A stretch of DNA of 64,000 bases from assembly GCA_039822005.1 (NCBI GenBank), contig JBCBMZ010000001.1, positions 930,001 through 994,000 on the forward strand, in the 5' to 3' direction. The translations under genes were made by a program, and so were the position numbers. The notes beneath the pieces are model-generated. The model was given only the letters and a program-made list of their open reading frames with translations, had not been told where the DNA came from and did no database searches. The stretch is from JBCBDX01 sp039822005 (GTDB taxonomy: Bacteria > Pseudomonadota > Alphaproteobacteria > Rhizobiales > Rhizobiaceae). Positions 9,059-16,714 of this stretch are shown here, in pieces (within the stretch, counting starts at the first letter, position 1; every line of letters begins with the position of its first letter).

Positions 9059-9966
9059 CAATTCATGCTTTCGCTAAGTCCGTTCAGGATCGTTTGGCTG
9101 GTCACTTTGAGTAGGTCGAGATAGGTGGGGACGGGTCCGCCTGCTTCGCTCAAACTGTCGACATAAAGAACACCGCCATACGCTGTGCCCGTTTCACGCG
9201 CGACTTGCTCTGCCGGATCAGTGTTGACCGTGGATTCACAGAAGACTGTTGGAATGTTATTGTCGCGCACTCCGTCTATGACGGCGCGAACCTGCTGGGG
9301 TGTGCCAACCTGATCTGCATTCATTGGCCAAAGGTAGAGCTCTTTGAGATCATAATCCTTGGCAAGATACGAAAATGCGCCTTCGCAGGTCACCAGCCAA
9401 CGACGATTTTCAGGCAATGCGCGAATAGCGTCGCGCATTGGTGCGATGATCTCGGCTATTTCACGTTTGTAGTTTTCCGCATTGGCACGATAAATCGCCT
9501 CGTTACCCGGGTCGGCATCCGCAAAGGCATTTGCGATGTTGTCGACGTAGATTTTCGCGTTGGAAAGCGACATCCACGCGTGTGGGTTCAGTTTTCCCTC
9601 ATAAGTGCCGTGTGAGATGGCCAGGCCTTCAATTCCCTCGGTTAACGTGACCGATTGAGCGTTGGGCAGATTGCGGAAGAACTGTTCGAACCACAGTTCA
9701 AGGTTCAAGCCGTTCCACAAGACAAGGTCCGCGTCTCGCGCGCGCAAAATGTCACGAGGCGTGGGTTCATACCCATGGATCTCCGCGCCTGGCTTGGTGA
9801 CAGATTCAACAATCGCAGCATCTCCGGCAACGTTTCTGGCCATGTCCGCAATCACGGTGAACGTTGTCACGGCTTTTAGTTGATCTGCCTGGGCTGAAGC
9901 TGTTGCGAGGGGCAAAAGGGTGAGGCAAGCAAAAAAGGTCGAGCGAATGAGTTCTCTCATCGACAT
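9058..9966 (-). CDS. sitA: Mn/Fe ABC transporter periplasmic binding protein SitA
   Basis: 302 residues; signal peptide about 1-24 (ending ATASAQA), then a cluster A-I (TroA-like) metal-binding protein. Segments HGYEPTPRDIL and NPHAWMSLSNAKIYV hold two of the expected His ligands, and the family's Glu and Asp regions (FCESTV, YVDSLS) are present. Start 9966 has GGAAG five bases upstream; a longer reading frame to 10104 runs through the promoter and is unlikely. The operon is divergent from mur. Confidence 0.88.
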   Translation of the reverse strand: MSMRELIRSTFFACLTLLPLATASAQADQLKAVTTFTVIADMARNVAGDAAIVESVTKPGAEIHGYEPTPRDILRARDADLVLWNGLNLELWFEQFFRNLPNAQSVTLTEGIEGLAISHGTYEGKLNPHAWMSLSNAKIYVDNIANAFADADPGNEAIYRANAENYKREIAEIIAPMRDAIRALPENRRWLVTCEGAFSYLAKDYDLKELYLWPMNADQVGTPQQVRAVIDGVRDNNIPTVFCESTVNTDPAEQVARETGTAYGGVLYVDSLSEAGGPVPTYLDLLKVTSQTILNGLSESMN

Positions 9967-10017
9967 GTTCTTCCAGTTGGTCGAGAGATTAATTATGCGT
10001 CGTTTCGACTTTGTCAA

Positions 10018-10038
10018 TGCACATGAGAATGATTTGCA
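10018..10038. promoter_or_regulatory. Mur-responsive-type operator upstream of sitA
   Basis: A 21-base imperfect palindrome with outer arms TGCA and TGCA and inner symmetric AT/AT positions (pattern TGCA-N-AT-N-A-N3-T-N-AT-N-TGCA). It lies between the divergent sitA and mur genes. It matches what I recall of the TGCA-bounded manganese-responsive sequences of rhizobial sit promoters. Binding by the adjacent Mur protein is inferred. Confidence 0.55.
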
Positions 10039-10091
10039 AAAAGAAATTTGCAGGTTCTTGAAACGTAATGGCGAATAGGCAAAAAGGCACC

Positions 10092-10523
10092 ATGGCGGAA
10101 GCAATACAATATAAGGTCATGGAGGAAGCGTTACGCGAACGAGGCGTGCGCATTACCCGGCAAAGGCAAGCAATCTTGTCCGTTTTGGCAGAGGCGCAGG
10201 ATCATCCTGACGCCAATGAGCTGTTGGTTCGCGCTTCCGCCATTGATCCATCGGTTTCACTGTCGACTGTTTATCGGACCCTGACGGTGCTTGAGGAAAA
10301 TGGCGTTGTTCAGCGCCTGAACTTCGAAGGCGTGCCAGCTAAGTTTGAAACCACGAACGCCCCGCATCATGACCATATTATCGACATCGAGACCGGCGAC
10401 GTGATTGAATTTCGATCCGAAAAGATCGAGAGACTACAAGCAGAAATTGCGGCCGAGCTTGGCTACGAAATTGTGCACCATCGGTTGGATCTTTATGCCC
10501 GACGCCGCAAGCATGCGAACTAA
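10092..10523 (+). CDS. mur: Fur-family metalloregulator, probable Mur (manganese uptake regulator)
   Basis: 143 residues from ATG 10092, which has AAAAAGG close upstream; ATG 10068 is an alternative. N-terminal winged helix with the recognition segment SLSTVYRTLTVL, then the HHDH metal motif (92-95) followed by IIDIETGDVIEF. The CxxC zinc pair seen in E. coli Fur is replaced by residues without Cys, as in rhizobial Mur. Together with the sitABCD neighbour this favours Mn-dependent repression of sit rather than iron or zinc control. Confidence 0.8.
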   Translation: MAEAIQYKVMEEALRERGVRITRQRQAILSVLAEAQDHPDANELLVRASAIDPSVSLSTVYRTLTVLEENGVVQRLNFEGVPAKFETTNAPHHDHIIDIETGDVIEFRSEKIERLQAEIAAELGYEIVHHRLDLYARRRKHAN

Positions 10524-10570
10524 CGCCAAGCCAGCAAGATAAGCTGCTCAAATAGTTAAATTGTCAGATT

Positions 10571-10612
10571 AAAAAGCGAGCTGACCTGGCAGGGGCACCA
10601 CCAGGTCAGCTC
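10571..10612 (-). terminator. Strong minus-strand Rho-independent terminator
   Basis: A perfect 12-base stem (GAGCTGACCTGG / CCAGGTCAGCTC, 10578-10589 with 10601-10612), 11-base loop, and on the minus strand GC then TTTTT (10571-10575). On the plus strand no T-run follows, so it is not a mur terminator. Confidence 0.8.
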
Positions 10613-10700
10613 TGACTGCATCGAGGGCTCTCTCCCTTGGGGCAAGTCGGGAAAGCTCGCTACAGTTTTCATCTAGCAGACCAACCGTCTGCGATAGAGT
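10571..10700 (-). ncRNA. Putative small RNA antiparallel to mur and xylA
   Basis: No annotated minus-strand gene lies upstream of the terminator at 10571-10612, yet that terminator is orientated for minus-strand transcripts. The stretch before it folds plausibly: CAGAC-N5-GTCTG hairpin (10677-10691), then a pyrimidine-rich CUUUCCC segment partly pairing with GGGAGAGAG, then the terminator. TTGACC at 10724-10729 could be a -35 element, but the -10 is poor. The length would be about 110-125 nt. The C-rich loop resembles anti-Shine-Dalgarno motifs of alphaproteobacterial sRNAs; I cannot assign an Rfam family. Confidence 0.45.
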
Positions 10701-10715
10701 AAATTCTCATCTTGT

Positions 10716-10730
10716 GTTGACTTGGTCAAC
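10716..10730. promoter_or_regulatory. Perfect inverted repeat upstream of xylA
   Basis: GTTGACTTGGTCAAC: 6-base arms around TTG. Candidate operator for xylA or for the putative antisense RNA promoter, which it overlaps. It does not match the palindrome in front of xylF. Confidence 0.4.
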
Positions 10731-10781
10731 GCTGAATTTTCACCAACCAGTCAATATATGTGTTGGATAGTGGAAAATTAG

Positions 10782-10807
10782 CTTACGTCAACGCCCAATA
10801 ACGTAAG
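10782..10807. promoter_or_regulatory. Inverted repeat CTTACGT-N12-ACGTAAG upstream of xylA
   Basis: Two perfect 7-base arms separated by 12 bases, 137 bases before the xylA start. It could be an activator or repressor site; the cognate protein is unknown. Confidence 0.35.
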
Positions 10808-10943
10808 TTCATGGTTAATCTGTGACTTTTTTTGCAAACGTATGCGTCTCATTGTGCCGAAATGGGAATCGGGCTCTTTTTTCCACAATTGTTGTCGTAT
10901 TCACCGGCGACCTGCAGTAGTTACGTTACGGGAGGATTTTTTG

Positions 10944-12254
10944 ATGCCAAGTGACTTTTTTTCAGTGAGCGAACCAGTCCCGTATAAGGGCGACAGTTCG
11001 TTCGACCCCCTCACTTTTCGACATTATAACCCGGATGAACTGGTTTCGGGTAAGAAAATGTCGGAACATTTGCGGTTTGCGGCGTGCTACTGGCATAATT
11101 TCGTCTGGCCGGGTGGTGACCCCTTTGGCGGTCAAACATTTGAACGTCCTTGGTTTCCCGCTAACACGATGGAATTGGCAAAGATGAAAGCCGACGTGGC
11201 TTTCGAAATGTTCTCAATCCTGCGCGTTCCCTATTATTGTTTTCACGACGCCGATGTGCGTCCTGAAGGCGAAACATATGCGGCCAACAAAGCCGGTTTA
11301 GATGAAATCACGGACTATTTTGCACAAAAGCAAGAATTGACCGGGGTGAAGCTTTTGTGGGGCACGGCTAATCTTTTCTCGCACAAGCGGTTCATGGGTG
11401 GCGCGGCGACAAACCCGGATCCGGATGTTTTTGCGTTCAGTGCGGCAACTGTCAAAAGTTGTATAGACGCGACGCAGAAACTTGGCGGGGAGAATTATGT
11501 TCTTTGGGGTGGTCGGGAAGGCTACGAAACGCTCTTGAATACGGATCTGAAACGGGAAGACGCGCAGCTTGGTCGCTTCTTGAACATGGTTGTCGAGTAT
11601 AAACACAAGATCGGTTTTGACGGTGCGATCCTAATTGAACCAAAGCCGCAGGAGCCGACCAAGCATCAATATGATTTTGACGTGGCGACAGTCTATGGCT
11701 TCCTGAAGCGCCACGGCCTGGAAAATGAAGTCAAGGTCAACATTGAACAGGGACATGCCATTTTGGCGGGTCACTCATTTGAACATGAATTGGCGATGGC
11801 CAATGCGCTTGGTATCTTCGGGTCCATTGACATGAACCGGAATGACTATCAGTCAGGATGGGATACAGACCAATTCCCCAACAGTGTGTCTGAAATAGCA
11901 CTTGCCTATTACGAAGTGCTGCGCGCCGGTGGCTTCACATCCGGTGGGACCAATTTCGACGCCAAACTTCGCCGCCAATCTATTGATCCCGATGACCTTC
12001 TCATTGCCCATGTTGGCGCGATGGATGTGTGTGCGCGCGGTTTGAAAGCGGCGGCGAAAATGTTGGAAGACGGGGTGCTGGAGGACATGCGGGCCGAGCG
12101 CTACGCTGGATGGGATTCCCCGCAAGGAAAAGCCATGTTAACAGGCGGGTCATTTGAGGAAATCGAAGCTCGCGTGCTCGATGAAAACATAGCGCCGATG
12201 CCGCGCTCTGGGCGTCAAGAACTACTGGAAAACATTGTCAACCGATACGTCTGA
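10944..12254 (+). CDS. xylA: Xylose isomerase
   Basis: 436 residues, the usual length for proteobacterial XylA. The active-site segment YCFHDADVRPEG gives His101 and Asp104; WGGREGYETLLNTD and IEPKPQEPTKHQYDFD carry the metal ligands and catalytic Lys. Converts D-xylose to D-xylulose in the cytoplasm for XylB. ATG 10944 is chosen because GGGAGG lies 8 bases before it; the in-frame extension to 10842 has no support. It is separated from xylFHGB by the sit/mur locus. Confidence 0.95.
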   Translation: MPSDFFSVSEPVPYKGDSSFDPLTFRHYNPDELVSGKKMSEHLRFAACYWHNFVWPGGDPFGGQTFERPWFPANTMELAKMKADVAFEMFSILRVPYYCFHDADVRPEGETYAANKAGLDEITDYFAQKQELTGVKLLWGTANLFSHKRFMGGAATNPDPDVFAFSAATVKSCIDATQKLGGENYVLWGGREGYETLLNTDLKREDAQLGRFLNMVVEYKHKIGFDGAILIEPKPQEPTKHQYDFDVATVYGFLKRHGLENEVKVNIEQGHAILAGHSFEHELAMANALGIFGSIDMNRNDYQSGWDTDQFPNSVSEIALAYYEVLRAGGFTSGGTNFDAKLRRQSIDPDDLLIAHVGAMDVCARGLKAAAKMLEDGVLEDMRAERYAGWDSPQGKAMLTGGSFEEIEARVLDENIAPMPRSGRQELLENIVNRYV

Positions 12255-12260
12255 GATATT

Positions 12261-12291
12261 GGCGCGGCGGACTACCACGGGTTGCCGCGCC
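12261..12291. terminator. Convergent hairpin between xylA and the SnoaL-like gene
   Basis: 8-base arms GGCGCGGC / GCCGCGCC with a 15-base loop, lying at the 3' ends of two convergent genes and overlapping the end of the minus-strand gene. T-runs are poor on both sides, so the terminator call is moderate. Confidence 0.45.
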
Positions 12292-13330
12292 TGAAAAATG
12301 TTTGCATCCTATCAAACACATCCATCCCTTTTTGTTGCAGGATATGAATGATATCGATCGGTACCCAGTTCTCGCGAATTTGGCCTTCATGGTGCAGGTA
12401 AAAGTCCATGACACGCATATTCACCGTCTTTCCGGTTGACGGCATGCCAAAGATGCTGCCGCCAGCGTGCTCGGCATAAACGCTCGGCCAACCGCTGGTA
12501 AGCGAATAAGGTCCGTCGCCGATGCGGATATAGTGACCGCCGCCAAGGGCCTCACGCTCTGCTGGCGGAACCGCATCCCATTGTCCGCCGCCTTTTCTGT
12601 TGGGGTAAGCCAAGCGGAACGGTAGCTGATGGTAGTCAACAAACCCGGCCAGTGAACGTGTCGTGCCGATTCCGGACGGCCCGTACCACATCATGTTTTC
12701 ATGCCAATGAAGCTTTTGGGCCATGTTTAAAAGACCGTCCCGTCCTGCCAATTTGTGATCATCATAATCGGCCAGTGTTTTGTGCATGGCGAGCGTTTGA
12801 GCCAGTGACAGCGCGCCTTCATCAACGGGCGAGGCGTCCAGGCGAATGCCATCGGCAGTAATCGGTCCGTGCCACGTTCCTTCTGTTCCCAGGCTCGGGC
12901 CAATGGGCCAGAAACCGGCTTGGCGCATCAAATCCAGCAGATCCCAGATTATGCTGGCTTGAACGATCCTGTCCTCGCGCATTTCATAAATCTCGCCGTA
13001 GCGAAGCCAAACCGGCCTGCCTGTCGCCGGTATGGTGAGCCAGTCATTTTTGAAATTGCCGCAATAATGGCCGAGCGTTCCGACATATTCACGCCCCTCA
13101 TAGGTGCCGCGCATGAATATCAAATCGCGGCGTTCAAGATCCGGGAAGGCATAATGGAGCGGTTTGAAGACCGTTTCGACAATGTCGTCTATTCCGTTTA
13201 TCGTATTGAGCGGGTGGACTGTCCGCCATTCAACGTCGGTGGAAAAAATCTCGTTAAACTGACTGGTGAAATCATCGCCTCGCGATTGGGCAAGTGTGTA
13301 CAAGGCTCGATGAAGGCTTCGGCGGTCCAA
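12272..13330 (-). CDS. Two-domain NTF2/SnoaL-like protein
   Basis: 352 residues, no signal peptide or membrane segment. Two consecutive SnoaL-like (NTF2 fold) halves can be seen: about 10-130 (containing FPDLERRDLIF and the WDLLDLMRQAG end) and about 180-345 (ending NWVPIDIIHILQQKGMDV, a typical SnoaL C-terminal strand/helix). The start is a TTG with CGGAG about 7 bases upstream. The family contains cyclases, isomerases, dehydratases and ligand-binding proteins, so the reaction is not known. It is divergent from the ABC genes at 13476, and a similar-sized NTF2-like protein lies at 17817, so both probably belong to the same pathway. Confidence 0.75.
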   Translation of the reverse strand: MDRRSLHRALYTLAQSRGDDFTSQFNEIFSTDVEWRTVHPLNTINGIDDIVETVFKPLHYAFPDLERRDLIFMRGTYEGREYVGTLGHYCGNFKNDWLTIPATGRPVWLRYGEIYEMREDRIVQASIIWDLLDLMRQAGFWPIGPSLGTEGTWHGPITADGIRLDASPVDEGALSLAQTLAMHKTLADYDDHKLAGRDGLLNMAQKLHWHENMMWYGPSGIGTTRSLAGFVDYHQLPFRLAYPNRKGGGQWDAVPPAEREALGGGHYIRIGDGPYSLTSGWPSVYAEHAGGSIFGMPSTGKTVNMRVMDFYLHHEGQIRENWVPIDIIHILQQKGMDVFDRMQTFFRRGNPW

Positions 13331-13388
13331 TTTGATCTCCGGGATGCGGTTTTATTTAATCTGATTTCGACGCTTGCATTCGTATTCA

Positions 13389-13403
13389 ATTGTTGTCAAC
13401 AAT
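13389..13403. promoter_or_regulatory. Palindromic operator candidate in divergent promoter region
   Basis: ATTGTTGTCAACAAT: 7-base arms around one central T, between the divergent SnoaL-like gene and the ABC operon. The shape resembles GntR/FCD or LacI-type sites. No regulator gene is encoded in this cluster, so the cognate protein is unknown. A direct repeat GGCTTAA at 13415 and 13436 (21-base period) lies next to it. Confidence 0.45.
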
Positions 13404-13475
13404 CTCGCCACGGCGGCTTAAGTCTGGCACACTGGGGCTTAACTAGCCAGAAATTGTTTGTTGGGAGAATAGCAA

Positions 13476-14732
13476 ATGAAACACTTCACCAAGGCCATGC
13501 TCGCGGGCGTGGCGGCGTTCGCATCTGTGTCACTCGCACACGCAGGCGGTCATGCCGACTGTGGTATTGATAGTGGACGGGTGTCGATTGTGGGCAACGA
13601 ATTTCCTGCGATCCAGACCATTGGCGCCGGTGCGACCGCATGCGCCAAAGACGGCGTAACCGTTGAAACGAACCTGACTGCGGATCACCAGCAGATCAAT
13701 GTCGCCGGCATGACCGGCAATCCGGCTGAATACACATCTGCGATTATCGCTAACTCTTCCATAGTCGCGCTGATCAACGAAGATCTGATCCGTCCGCTCA
13801 ATGATTTGGTTGAAAAGCATGGTGCTGACCTGAAGCCAAACCAACTGATCAAAGTCGGTGACGACATTCTTGCAGTGGCCTTCATGGCAAACGCGCAGCA
13901 CCTTGTTTACCGCGCTGATGTCCTTGAGCAAATCGGCATGGAAGCACCAACAACCTACGAGGAAATGCTTGCGGCTGCGGAAAAAATCCGCGCCGAAGGC
14001 ATTATGGAAAACCCGGTTGGCGGTGCCTACGCATCCGGTTGGAACCTTGCTCAGGAATTTAACAATATGTTCCTCGGTTTTGGCGGTTTGCATTTTAAGG
14101 ACGGTACAGCCGAGCCGAACGTCAACACCGAAGCCGGTGTCAAGACGCTGGAAATGATGAAGGCGCTCTCCGAATATATGAATCCCGATTTCCTGACGCA
14201 CGACTCGAACGCGACCAACGCTGAGTTTCGTGCCGGCAATACGGCACTGATGAACATGTGGGGCAGCCGCGCTGCAACATTGCCGGATGCCGATGGTGTC
14301 GTGCAGGAAGTTAAAGACAGTATGGCGCTGGGCGGACCGATGACGGTTGGCGCTGGTTCGACACCGGCTTCCACACTATGGTGGGATGGCTTTACCGTTT
14401 CCAAGAACATCTCCGATGAAGACGCTGAAGCGACATTTGTTGCCTTGGTGAACGCCATCAAGCCGTCGATCCTCGAAGATGAGGAGATTGCAAAGCAAGC
14501 TGTGTGGTTGATCGATGGCTATGAGCCGACAGATGCCGCAGCGGGCGTCTTTGCGGCGGCTCAAGCCGGCACCATCCCTTACCCCATGCTGCCTTACATG
14601 GGGCTGATGCATACGGCGCTCGGCAATGAATTGAGCGACTTCATGCAGGGTAATGAGAGTGCTGAACAAGCGCTCGCCGATGTGGAAGCTGCCTATGTGG
14701 CCGCTGCCCGAGAAAAAGGGTTCTTGAACTAA
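13476..14732 (+). CDS. Family-1 extracellular solute-binding protein, substrate unknown
   Basis: 418 residues; signal peptide about 1-23 (ending SLAHA), then an SBP_bac_1 fold with a typical WGSRAATLPDADG hinge segment. It has two Cys early in the mature protein (about 28 and 53) that could form a disulfide. It is the first gene of an ABC operon with two permeases, an ATPase, an NTF2-like protein and a MetE-like protein. Families of this type carry sugars, polyols or glycosides, but the downstream enzymes do not point to a standard sugar. Confidence 0.85.
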   Translation: MKHFTKAMLAGVAAFASVSLAHAGGHADCGIDSGRVSIVGNEFPAIQTIGAGATACAKDGVTVETNLTADHQQINVAGMTGNPAEYTSAIIANSSIVALINEDLIRPLNDLVEKHGADLKPNQLIKVGDDILAVAFMANAQHLVYRADVLEQIGMEAPTTYEEMLAAAEKIRAEGIMENPVGGAYASGWNLAQEFNNMFLGFGGLHFKDGTAEPNVNTEAGVKTLEMMKALSEYMNPDFLTHDSNATNAEFRAGNTALMNMWGSRAATLPDADGVVQEVKDSMALGGPMTVGAGSTPASTLWWDGFTVSKNISDEDAEATFVALVNAIKPSILEDEEIAKQAVWLIDGYEPTDAAAGVFAAAQAGTIPYPMLPYMGLMHTALGNELSDFMQGNESAEQALADVEAAYVAAAREKGFLN

Positions 14733-14747
14733 TCCTTCATTGACCGG

Positions 14748-14775
14748 GGCCGGGGTTCTTTCCCGGCCTTTTCTC
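14748..14775 (+). terminator. Intercistronic terminator after binding-protein gene
   Basis: 7-base stem GGCCGGG / CCCGGCC with a 7-base loop, then TTTTCTC. It probably raises binding-protein over permease expression by partial termination. Confidence 0.75.
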
Positions 14776-14801
14776 ACTCTGCTTCCAAGGCACGGGCTGC
14801 T

Positions 14802-15827
14802 ATGCGACACAGTGCATTTTTTTGGTTCTTTCTTCCGACCGGGTTGGCGATGTTTGTTTTCATTGCCCTTCCGATTGCGTCGGTTCTCATCCAATCCGTC
14901 TACACGCCGCATGAAGCTGTATTGGAAACGGTTGAGAATTGCGGGCCGTTTGGATGCACACAGTCGACTGTCATCAATCAAGAGGCGACTGCAGCGCTTC
15001 GTTCTGAACAACCGCTTGGACGGTTTGTCGGTTTGCAAATCTATCTCGACCGGGGCCATCTGGCAGTTCAGGAAATCGGCCAAGCCTGGGAAACGACTGA
15101 GACTTGGGGAGAATTCTTCGCCATTCTCAATAATTTGCCATTCTATGGCGCGCTTGCCTTTACGCTGACCTACACATTTGTTGCGACGCCGCTTTTGATC
15201 ATCGTCGGATTGATGATCGCGCTTGCAGTCAACACACTAAACAAGGCGCTCAAAGGCTACGTTATTTTTCTATCGCTTCTGCCATTTGTAACCACGCCGC
15301 TTGTCGGGTCACTCATTCTGTTCTGGATGGTCGATGCGCGCGGTGTTCTTGGGTCGTTTATCCAGTGGGCAGCCAATGATCCGGACTTGTCGCTCAAGGC
15401 CTCGACCACAATGACTTGGATCATGATCATCGTCTGGGGCGTGTGGAACTCGGCGCCCTTTGCCTTTGTGGTGTTTTATGCCGGACTTCAGACCGTGCCG
15501 CAGGATACCATTGAATCGGCACGCATCGACGGTGCCACACGTTGGCAACAGATCCGCTTTGTTGTGATTCCGCACCTCATGCCATTGGTTACCTTTGTCG
15601 CCCTTATTCAATTGATGGACAATTTCCGAGTGTTTGAGCCTATTATCGGCTTTTCCGCCTCTGCGCATGCGCAGTCCTTATCGTGGATTATCTTCAACGA
15701 TTTGGGCGGCGAAACACGGCAATTGTCGTCGGCGGCAGCCAACTCTGTGCTGACGATCCTGGGTGTCTCCATTTTGCTGTCACCGGTGCTGGTCCGTACA
15801 TGGCATGACTTTAAGGCGGGGAGATAA
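14802..15827 (+). CDS. ABC sugar-type permease, MalF/UgpA type
   Basis: 341 residues, about six membrane helices and the permease EAA motif (ESARIDGATRWQQIRFVVIPHLMP). After the first helix (9-32) there is a long periplasmic loop (about 36-112) with two Cys, longer than in most UgpA-type permeases. Works with the next permease and the ATPase at 16715. Confidence 0.85.
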   Translation: MRHSAFFWFFLPTGLAMFVFIALPIASVLIQSVYTPHEAVLETVENCGPFGCTQSTVINQEATAALRSEQPLGRFVGLQIYLDRGHLAVQEIGQAWETTETWGEFFAILNNLPFYGALAFTLTYTFVATPLLIIVGLMIALAVNTLNKALKGYVIFLSLLPFVTTPLVGSLILFWMVDARGVLGSFIQWAANDPDLSLKASTTMTWIMIIVWGVWNSAPFAFVVFYAGLQTVPQDTIESARIDGATRWQQIRFVVIPHLMPLVTFVALIQLMDNFRVFEPIIGFSASAHAQSLSWIIFNDLGGETRQLSSAAANSVLTILGVSILLSPVLVRTWHDFKAGR

Positions 15828-15831
15828 GATC

Positions 15832-16710
15832 ATGTCTGCTACACAGAAAAGACCCATGTCCCTGCAGGTAATGATGATCATCTTTTTGGTCATCTGGCTT
15901 TTCGTGGCCGCTTTCCCGTTTTTCTGGACCATGTGGGGTTCTTTTAAAGTCGAGCTCGACTTCTTTTCCATCAATGACTGGACAGACGCGCTGACCGGGC
16001 CACGCACCACCGAGACCCATGGCTCTCCGTTTACCGGCGCCGGTTACTATGGTGCCTGGATTCAGGAGGAATATTGGCGCGCGGCGATCAATACGGTAAT
16101 CGTCTGTGTGCTGACGGTCTGCATTTCCCTGACCATTGGAACGCTGGGTGGATATGCCCTTTCAAGGTCAAACTTTCCTTACGCGTTTTGGCTGCTGATC
16201 CTGGCGTTGATTTTCCGCGCCATGCCGCCAATCACACTGGTTGCCGGTTACCTGCTTCCGTTCTTTGAATATAATCTATGGGGTCATTTGCTGACCGCCG
16301 TCATTGTGCTGGTGGCGATCAATCAGCCCTTTACACTTTGGATGTTGACTTCCTTTTTCCGCAACATTCCAAAGGACTTGGATGAGAGCGCGATGGTCGA
16401 TGGCTGCACCCGATTCCAGGCATTCCGCCATGTGATTATACCGGTCATGTGGCCCGGTGTGATTACCACAGGCCTGTTTTCGTTCCTGCTTGCCTATAAT
16501 GATTTTGCGGTGACCTCGATGGTTTTGGCCAAAGAAAACCAGACCATGGTTCCGGCCTTGTCGAGTTTCCTTGGCACGACCCAGACAGAGGGCAACGTCA
16601 TGTTTGCGGTGGCTGCAACAATTTCAGCGGCGGTTCCTCTCTTCATTCTTGTCATGTTCTTCCAGCGTCAGATCGTCTCGGGCCTGACCGCCGGCGCCGT
16701 TAAAGGATAA
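15832..16710 (+). CDS. ABC sugar-type permease, MalG/UgpE type
   Basis: 292 residues, six hydrophobic helices and the EAA motif (DESAMVDGCTRFQAFRHVIIPVMWPG). ATG 15832 is preferred over the upstream in-frame start at 15763 because GGGGAG lies about 8 bases before it and it directly follows the preceding stop. Forms the channel with the previous gene product. Confidence 0.87.
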   Translation: MSATQKRPMSLQVMMIIFLVIWLFVAAFPFFWTMWGSFKVELDFFSINDWTDALTGPRTTETHGSPFTGAGYYGAWIQEEYWRAAINTVIVCVLTVCISLTIGTLGGYALSRSNFPYAFWLLILALIFRAMPPITLVAGYLLPFFEYNLWGHLLTAVIVLVAINQPFTLWMLTSFFRNIPKDLDESAMVDGCTRFQAFRHVIIPVMWPGVITTGLFSFLLAYNDFAVTSMVLAKENQTMVPALSSFLGTTQTEGNVMFAVAATISAAVPLFILVMFFQRQIVSGLTAGAVKG

Positions 16711-16714
16711 AAAA

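Larger units (their letters stand above)
10524..10943. other. 420-base intergenic region between mur and xylA
   Basis: No convincing protein gene. It holds a strong terminator on the minus strand (10571-10612) with a structured stretch upstream of it (candidate sRNA, to about 10700), a perfect inverted repeat GTTGAC-TTG-GTCAAC at 10716-10730, a longer inverted repeat CTTACGT-N12-ACGTAAG at 10782-10807, and the xylA Shine-Dalgarno GGGAGG (10930-10935). Confidence 0.6.

Noticed and set aside
9967..10104. 46-codon N-terminal extension of sitA
   Set aside because: Would cover the Mur box and the mur start; the signal peptide begins at 9966.
10716..10730. RutR-like box upstream of xylA (TTGAC...GTCAA)
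   Set aside because: The palindrome is 3 bases shorter than the RutR consensus, so the half-site spacing is wrong.
13415..13442. Possible sigma-54 promoter (TGGCAC followed by GC) upstream of the ABC operon
   Set aside because: The spacing between the GG and GC elements is 9, not the required 10, and TTGC is absent.
14740..15168. Plus-strand ORF overlapping the first permease in another frame
   Set aside because: Runs through the terminator hairpin and has an arginine-rich, family-less product; the permease frame is clearly coding.
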